A DNA stretch of 64,000 nt from an uncultured Collinsella sp. (GTDB lineage Bacteria; Actinomycetota; Coriobacteriia; Coriobacteriales; Coriobacteriaceae). The stretch covers positions 1 to 64,000 of the forward strand of contig CABRHS010000007.1 of assembly GCA_902470815.1 (NCBI GenBank), written 5' to 3'. The translations under genes and the position numbers were made by a program. This document shows positions 60,514-64,000 of this stretch, piece by piece. Each line of letters begins with the position of its first letter. Within the stretch, counting starts at the first letter, position 1. The notes beneath the pieces were generated by a model, which had not been told where the DNA came from, searched no databases, and saw only the letters and a list, made by a program, of their open reading frames with translations.

Positions 60514-60945
60514 ATGCGAAAGAGTGAGGTCTCATCGACCCTGACCGTCTATCACGACGGTCAGTTCTGGGTGGGCGTGGTCGAGCATGTCGAAGACGGC
60601 ATGCTCCGTGTTGCACGCGTGGTGTTCGGCGCGGAGCCGTCAAACGAGGAAATCTATACGTGGGTGCTCAGGCACTGGTCGACCTTGCGTCTGAGCGCAG
60701 CCACGGAGCCCGTCGGGGGCCGTGTCGGGCGGCTGCCCGGCAACCCGAAGCGCCGCGCCCGCGAAGCGGCGAAGGCGATGCGCTCTCACGGGTCGTCGAC
60801 GGCCTCGCAGCTCGCGCTTGCCCGCGAGCGGGAGCGCCTGAAGGGTGATGCGCGGTCCGAACGCACGGCCAGACGCCAAGACGAGGCGCGCGCCCGTTGG
60901 GAGGAGAGGCGCGAGAAGCGGCGCCGTAAGCACCGCGGGAAATAG
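60514..60945 (+). CDS. yjdF: YjdF-family protein
   Basis: A 143-residue YjdF (DUF2992) protein: N-terminal TLTVYHDGQFWVGVVE and RVVFGAEPSNEEIYTWVL, then the PGNPKRRAREAAKAM segment and a very basic Arg/Lys-rich tail ending KRRRKHRGK. The family's function is unknown; in Bacillus it is induced by azaaromatic compounds. AAGGAGG 9 nt upstream of the ATG can be masked by the leader. A convergent decayed xre copy follows. Confidence 0.88.
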   Translation: MRKSEVSSTLTVYHDGQFWVGVVEHVEDGMLRVARVVFGAEPSNEEIYTWVLRHWSTLRLSAATEPVGGRVGRLPGNPKRRAREAAKAMRSHGSSTASQLALARERERLKGDARSERTARRQDEARARWEERREKRRRKHRGK

Positions 60946-60958
60946 GGCCCTGGGCCCG

Positions 60959-61167
60959 CTAAGCCTTCTCTCTCCATCTGCGGAGTGTCAGCAGGACGGC
61001 GCCCAGGATCGACGCGCACTCATCCACGGACCGGTCCATGTTCTGGGCCATGCGCGGTGCGCGGTTCTTGATCATCTCCTCCATTGTAGGGGCACGCGGC
61101 GGGTTCTTCTTGGGTGAGGCCGCGTTCGCGTCGGGCTTGAGCCAGGGCGTCTTTGAGCAGGATCATG
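60959..61167 (-). pseudogene. decayed copy of the XRE zinc-ribbon regulator gene
   Basis: Starts MILLKDALAQARRERGLTQEE like the intact gene at 56034, then jumps into the region encoding MEEMIED and ends with the RMAQNMD...ECASILGAVLLTLRRW tail in another frame. About 250 bases including the whole zinc ribbon are missing, with a frameshift at the junction. It converges on yjdF, exactly as the intact xre converges on the yjdF remnant. Confidence 0.85.
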
Positions 61168-61232
61168 GCGAATCGCCTCCGAACGGGGCGGCGAGCTTGG
61201 TCTCGACGGATCATCTCGATTATCATGGCTTA

Positions 61233-61793
61233 TCAGAGCATGGCACCGAGGATTGCCTCGTCCGCTCCCTCGGAGGGTTCCCACTCCCCATTCTCGTTCT
61301 TGGAGTACGTGAACGTGATGTCGCTCTCCTCAGCGGGGGTCTCGGCGATCGACGCCATCATCAGCTCGCCGCCCTTTGCGTACAGCTCCTCCTCGCTCGG
61401 GACTGCCGACGGGTCGATGGACATGATCCAAGCCTCGTAGTCCGCCGTGAAGTCGGCCATCGCGTCGGTGATGGATTTCATCTTGACTTTCACCCTGGCG
61501 CTCGCGGTGCCGGCCTTCTCTTCCACGGATATGTCGCCGATCTCGTACTCGAAGCCGTCGAAGTACCCCTTCGCGAAATCCTCCGCGCTGAGGTCGAGAA
61601 TCTCGAGGGACCCGCCCGTGCTGTCTGTGAGGCTGTCGACGAACTCCTCGTTATCGGGCGAGATGCTGTCGAACGCCTCGGTCAGGTCGGTGCGGATCAG
61701 CTCCTCGATGGATGGTCCTCCGCACGCGCCTAGGAGGACGGTGCATGCGATCGCGGCGATCGCGAGCGGGGCGGCGAGGAGTCTTTTCTTCAT
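61233..61793 (-). CDS. lipoprotein of unknown function
   Basis: A 186-residue protein with a lipoprotein signal: hydrophobic stretch, then lipobox LLGAC (Cys24). The mature part is acidic, with a helical start (IEELIRTDLTEAFDSI) and a beta segment ending EWEPSEGADEAI. It resembles other small Gram-positive lipoproteins with DUF4352/DUF5105-like folds, but I cannot name a family. GGAGACG precedes the ATG at 61793. The following 61794-62062 holds no gene I can support. Confidence 0.75.
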   Translation of the reverse strand: MKKRLLAAPLAIAAIACTVLLGACGGPSIEELIRTDLTEAFDSISPDNEEFVDSLTDSTGGSLEILDLSAEDFAKGYFDGFEYEIGDISVEEKAGTASARVKVKMKSITDAMADFTADYEAWIMSIDPSAVPSEEELYAKGGELMMASIAETPAEESDITFTYSKNENGEWEPSEGADEAILGAML

Positions 61794-62062
61794 GGTCGTC
61801 TCCGTTCGGTCGTACTTCGGCGGATTCATGCCTGACGGCCCGCCTTCCGATATGGGGCATATCTTATGACGCCTCGCGGACCTGCGGGCTGTGGCGATCG
61901 TGGTGGGCGGCGGGCGGCATTGGGAATCGGCGAACTGCGCGTCTGTGAGCCGGTTGGCATCTTCAGGCATTGGGGTTGGCTTTTTGTGGCGGGGCGGATG
62001 TATCGATAGGCGGTTCCTGCCTACGCCGATGCTCGTTAAAGACCCAAGTGATCAATCGATAT

Positions 62063-62092
62063 AAAAACAGGCCGGATATCACATCCGGCCTG
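62063..62092 (-). terminator. terminator of the tRNA(CAU) gene
   Basis: Perfect 10-bp stem CAGGCCGGAT/ATCCGGCCTG (62068-62077 with 62083-62092), 5-nt loop, followed on the minus strand by TTTTT. Confidence 0.95.
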
Positions 62093-62101
62093 CGTAGTCT
62101 C

Positions 62102-62177
62102 TGGTGGGCCCTCCGGGATTCGAACCCAGAACCCAGGGATTATGAGTCCCCTGCGCTAACCGTTGCGCCAAGAGCCC
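62102..62177 (-). tRNA. tRNA with anticodon CAU (Met elongator or Ile2)
   Basis: A 76-nt cloverleaf with encoded CCA. The anticodon loop is CTCATAA (anticodon CAU), acceptor GGGCTCT/AGGGCCC. From the gene alone elongator tRNA-Met cannot be separated with certainty from tRNA-Ile2, whose C34 is modified to lysidine by TilS. It is not initiator tRNA (G1-C72 pair present). Confidence 0.93.
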
Positions 62178-62202
62178 GTATATGCTGAATTCAGCGGTTA
62201 AG

Positions 62203-62231
62203 ATACTAGCATGCGCGTCGAGACAATTCAA
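62203..62231 (-). promoter_or_regulatory. promoter of the tRNA(CAU) gene
   Basis: On the minus strand -35 TTGAAT (62226-62231), 17-nt spacer, -10 TAGTAT (62203-62208). Confidence 0.7.
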
Positions 62232-62322
62232 TTCTCCGATGTCGATTGGGCCTTAGGCCTAGAGGACGGGCGCCACTTGCTTTCGCTGAGTTTGACGATG
62301 GAGGCGAATTCGAAAAAACTTG

Positions 62323-62352
62323 TTGCGCCGCCTCAGGTTCTCGTGTTAGTAT
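62323..62352 (+). promoter_or_regulatory. promoter of tRNA-Val
   Basis: -35 TTGCGC (62323-62328), 18-nt spacer, extended -10 TGT-TAGTAT (62347-62352). Confidence 0.6.
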
Positions 62353-62371
62353 TCTCCTTGCTGAAAAGCAC

Positions 62372-62446
62372 GGGCGATTGGCTCAGGGGTAGAGCATATC
62401 CTTCACACGGATGGGGTCACAAGTTCGAATCTTGTATCGCCCACCA
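62372..62446 (+). tRNA. tRNA-Val(CAC)
   Basis: A 75-nt cloverleaf with perfect acceptor GGGCGAT/ATCGCCC, anticodon loop TTCACAC (anticodon CAC, valine GUG) and encoded CCA. Confidence 0.96.
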
Positions 62447-62455
62447 TCACACAGT

Positions 62456-62484
62456 AAAGGCTCCAGGTGACTGGGGCCTTTTTG
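62456..62484 (+). terminator. terminator of tRNA-Val
   Basis: AAAGGC(T)CCAG / CTGG(G)GCCTTT stem with GTGA loop, followed by TTTTG. Confidence 0.9.
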
Positions 62485-62516
62485 CTATAGAGTCGATTAT
62501 ACCATGCGAGGCTTAC

Positions 62517-64000
62517 ATGATTCTCCTTGTGGACAAAATCGAGAAGTCCTTTGGGGCGCGCACGCTCTTCACGGGTGCCACGCTCCAAATCAACGCGGGC
62601 GAACGGTATGCGCTCGTGGGCCCCAACGGCGCCGGTAAGACCACGCTCCTCAAGATCATCATGGGTATCGACAGCCCCGATGCGGGCGCGGTGACGTTTG
62701 CCAAGGACGCGAACGTGGGCTACCTTGAGCAGGAGACCAAGCTCGCCTCCGGCACCTCCATCATTCAGGAGGTCATGGACGCCGCCATCGAGATAAAGAC
62801 GATGGGCGAGCGCGCCGAGGAGCTTCAGCTCAAGATCGCAGAGGCCGGTGAGACCGGGGAGGTCCCGCAGGCGATGCTCGACGAGTACGGGCACGTGCAG
62901 GATCGTTTTGAGCGACTGGGCGGATACGAGCTGGAGAGCAACGCCCGCCAGATCCTCGCGGGCCTGGGGTTCAAACCCTCTGACTTCGACCAGCCCTGCT
63001 CCGAGTTCTCCGGTGGCTGGCAGATGCGCATCGCGCTCGCGAAGCTCTTCCTGCGCCATCCGGATGTCCTGCTGCTCGACGAGCCCACCAACCATCTGGA
63101 CCTCGAGAGCGTCCAATGGTTGCGTGGGTTCATCTCGGCCTACGACGGCGCCGTCTTGATCGTCAGCCACGACCGCGCCTTCATGGACGCCTGCGTGGAC
63201 CATGTCGCCGCGCTCGAGAACCGCCGCATCACCACGTACACCGGCAACTACAGCTCGTACCTCAAGCAGCGCGAGGACAACCTTGAGCAGATGCGCGCAA
63301 AGCGCGCGGCCCAAGAGCGCGAGATCGCCCACATGCAGGTGTTCGTCGACAAGTTCCGCTACAAGCCCACCAAGGCCGCTCAGGCGCAGGAGCGTATGCG
63401 CCGGATCGAGCAGATCAAGAGCGAGCTTGTGATCTTGCCAGAGGGTCACAAGCACGTGAATTTCAAGTTCCCCGACCCTCCGCGCTCGGGCGATATGGTC
63501 ATCAAGCTCGGGGATTTCTCCAAACGCTACGGCGACAAGGTCCTCTACGAGAACGCCAACCTCACTCTGTACCGCGGTGACCGCGTCGCCCTGGTCGGCC
63601 CCAACGGCGCCGGCAAGTCCACGCTGCTCAAGATGCTCATCGGACAGGAGCTTCCCAGCGAGGGCACGCGTTCGCTGGGAACCCACGTGGGCGTTGCGTA
63701 TTACGCGCAGCACCAGCTCGAGGGCCTCAAAGAGGGCAATACCGTCCTGCAGGAGATCGACTCCGTCGCGCCCACGTGGACCGTGCCCCAGCAGCGCAGC
63801 CTGCTCGGCGCGTTCCTGTTCGCCGGTGACGACGTGGAGAAGCGCGTGGGGGTGCTCTCCGGTGGCGAGCGCGCGCGTTTGGCGCTCGCCAAGATGCTCG
63901 TCGCCCCCGAGGCGCTCCTTTGCCTGGACGAGCCCACCAACCACCTCGATATCGACTCCGTGGACATGCTGGAGAACGCCCTCAAGAACTTCCCCGGAAC
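62517..64000 (+). CDS. ABC-F family ATPase (translation factor/ribosome protection type), partial
   Basis: The 494 codons in the window encode two tandem ATPase domains without membrane helices. Domain 1 has Walker A GPNGAGKTT (near residue 36), signature FSGGWQMR and Walker B LLLDEPTNHLD. The linker (about 240-320) is rich in charged helices, the ribosome P-site tRNA-interacting motif. Domain 2 has Walker A GPNGAGKST, signature LSGGERAR and LCLDEPTNHLD. ABC-F proteins act on ribosomes, either as housekeeping factors (EttA/YdiF/Uup types) or antibiotic protection; the sub-family cannot be settled from this fragment. It runs off the right edge with the C-terminus missing. The ATG has only a weak GAGG ribosome site. 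Confidence 0.92.
   Translation, partial: MILLVDKIEKSFGARTLFTGATLQINAGERYALVGPNGAGKTTLLKIIMGIDSPDAGAVTFAKDANVGYLEQETKLASGTSIIQEVMDAAIEIKTMGERAEELQLKIAEAGETGEVPQAMLDEYGHVQDRFERLGGYELESNARQILAGLGFKPSDFDQPCSEFSGGWQMRIALAKLFLRHPDVLLLDEPTNHLDLESVQWLRGFISAYDGAVLIVSHDRAFMDACVDHVAALENRRITTYTGNYSSYLKQREDNLEQMRAKRAAQEREIAHMQVFVDKFRYKPTKAAQAQERMRRIEQIKSELVILPEGHKHVNFKFPDPPRSGDMVIKLGDFSKRYGDKVLYENANLTLYRGDRVALVGPNGAGKSTLLKMLIGQELPSEGTRSLGTHVGVAYYAQHQLEGLKEGNTVLQEIDSVAPTWTVPQQRSLLGAFLFAGDDVEKRVGVLSGGERARLALAKMLVAPEALLCLDEPTNHLDIDSVDMLENALKNFPG

Noticed and set aside
48191..62177. Genomic island integrated at tRNA-Ala
   Set aside because: The region is accessory and flanked by tRNA genes, but there is no integrase, no truncated tRNA end at the other boundary and no phage or conjugation gene. 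The two tRNA-Ala copies are complete.
1..64000. CRISPR array or transposon/IS element
   Set aside because: No regularly spaced short repeats, no Cas-like proteins and no transposase were found on either strand.

Overview
The window is a GC-rich bacterial chromosome segment from the class Coriobacteriia (Actinomycetota), most likely Collinsella or a close relative. Three things suggest this: the high-GC coding bias with frequent GTG and TTG starts, fermentative metabolism (a full-length bifunctional AdhE), and an actinobacterial twist (a SepIVA-like coiled-coil gene before yceD) on an otherwise very conserved translation/lipid/cell-wall cluster. The species call is inference; no rRNA is present.

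Bases 1-48,000 are housekeeping. On the left, minus strand: a small-molecule phosphotransferase, adhE with three operator-like palindromes upstream, and rpmB. The plus strand then carries a heterodimeric ABC exporter, an Asp23 protein, fakA/yloV, recG, rsmD, coaD, a SepIVA-like gene, yceD, rpmF, plsX, acpP, rnc, smc, ftsY, ffh, thyA, folA, a SpoU-family RNA methyltransferase, a MATE exporter, ftsH, a NYN/OST-HTH protein, rplS, rnhB, yraN, comM, dprA, trmFO, xerC, rpsB, tsf, pyrH, frr, uppS, cdsA, dxr, a site-2 protease, ispG and proS. The order largely follows the Bacillus subtilis rpmB-to-proS region. It links ribosome assembly, phospholipid precursor supply (FakA, PlsX, ACP, CdsA), isoprenoid and undecaprenyl carriers (Dxr, IspG, UppS), protein targeting (FtsY, Ffh), folate one-carbon chemistry (ThyA, FolA, TrmFO) and DNA processing (RecG, SMC, ComM, DprA, XerC).

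Two identical tRNA-Ala genes (48.2-48.4 kb) begin an accessory region that runs to about 62 kb. It contains an XRE-LOR regulator divergent from an ECF sigma / membrane protein / ABC-2 transporter module, an XRE membrane protein, small exported proteins, an XRE zinc-ribbon regulator, a GyrI-like protein, a two-component system whose kinase lacks its ATPase domain, a YjdF protein with a structured leader, and a lipoprotein. The region holds many decayed copies. A block of [leader - yjdF - convergent xre/zinc-ribbon] is present twice: one copy has lost almost all of yjdF, the other has lost the middle of xre. A gene for an exported protein is also present a second time as a truncated copy, and there is the tail of a methyltransferase. 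No integrase, transposase, CRISPR array or phage gene was seen.

The right end has tRNA(CAU) on the minus strand, tRNA-Val(CAC), and an ABC-F ATPase that runs off the window. The best leads for something new are the reciprocally decayed yjdF/xre duplication with its riboswitch-like leader, the winged-helix-like insertion inside the site-2 protease, the 83-nt intergenic palindrome before proS, and the kinase-less two-component locus.
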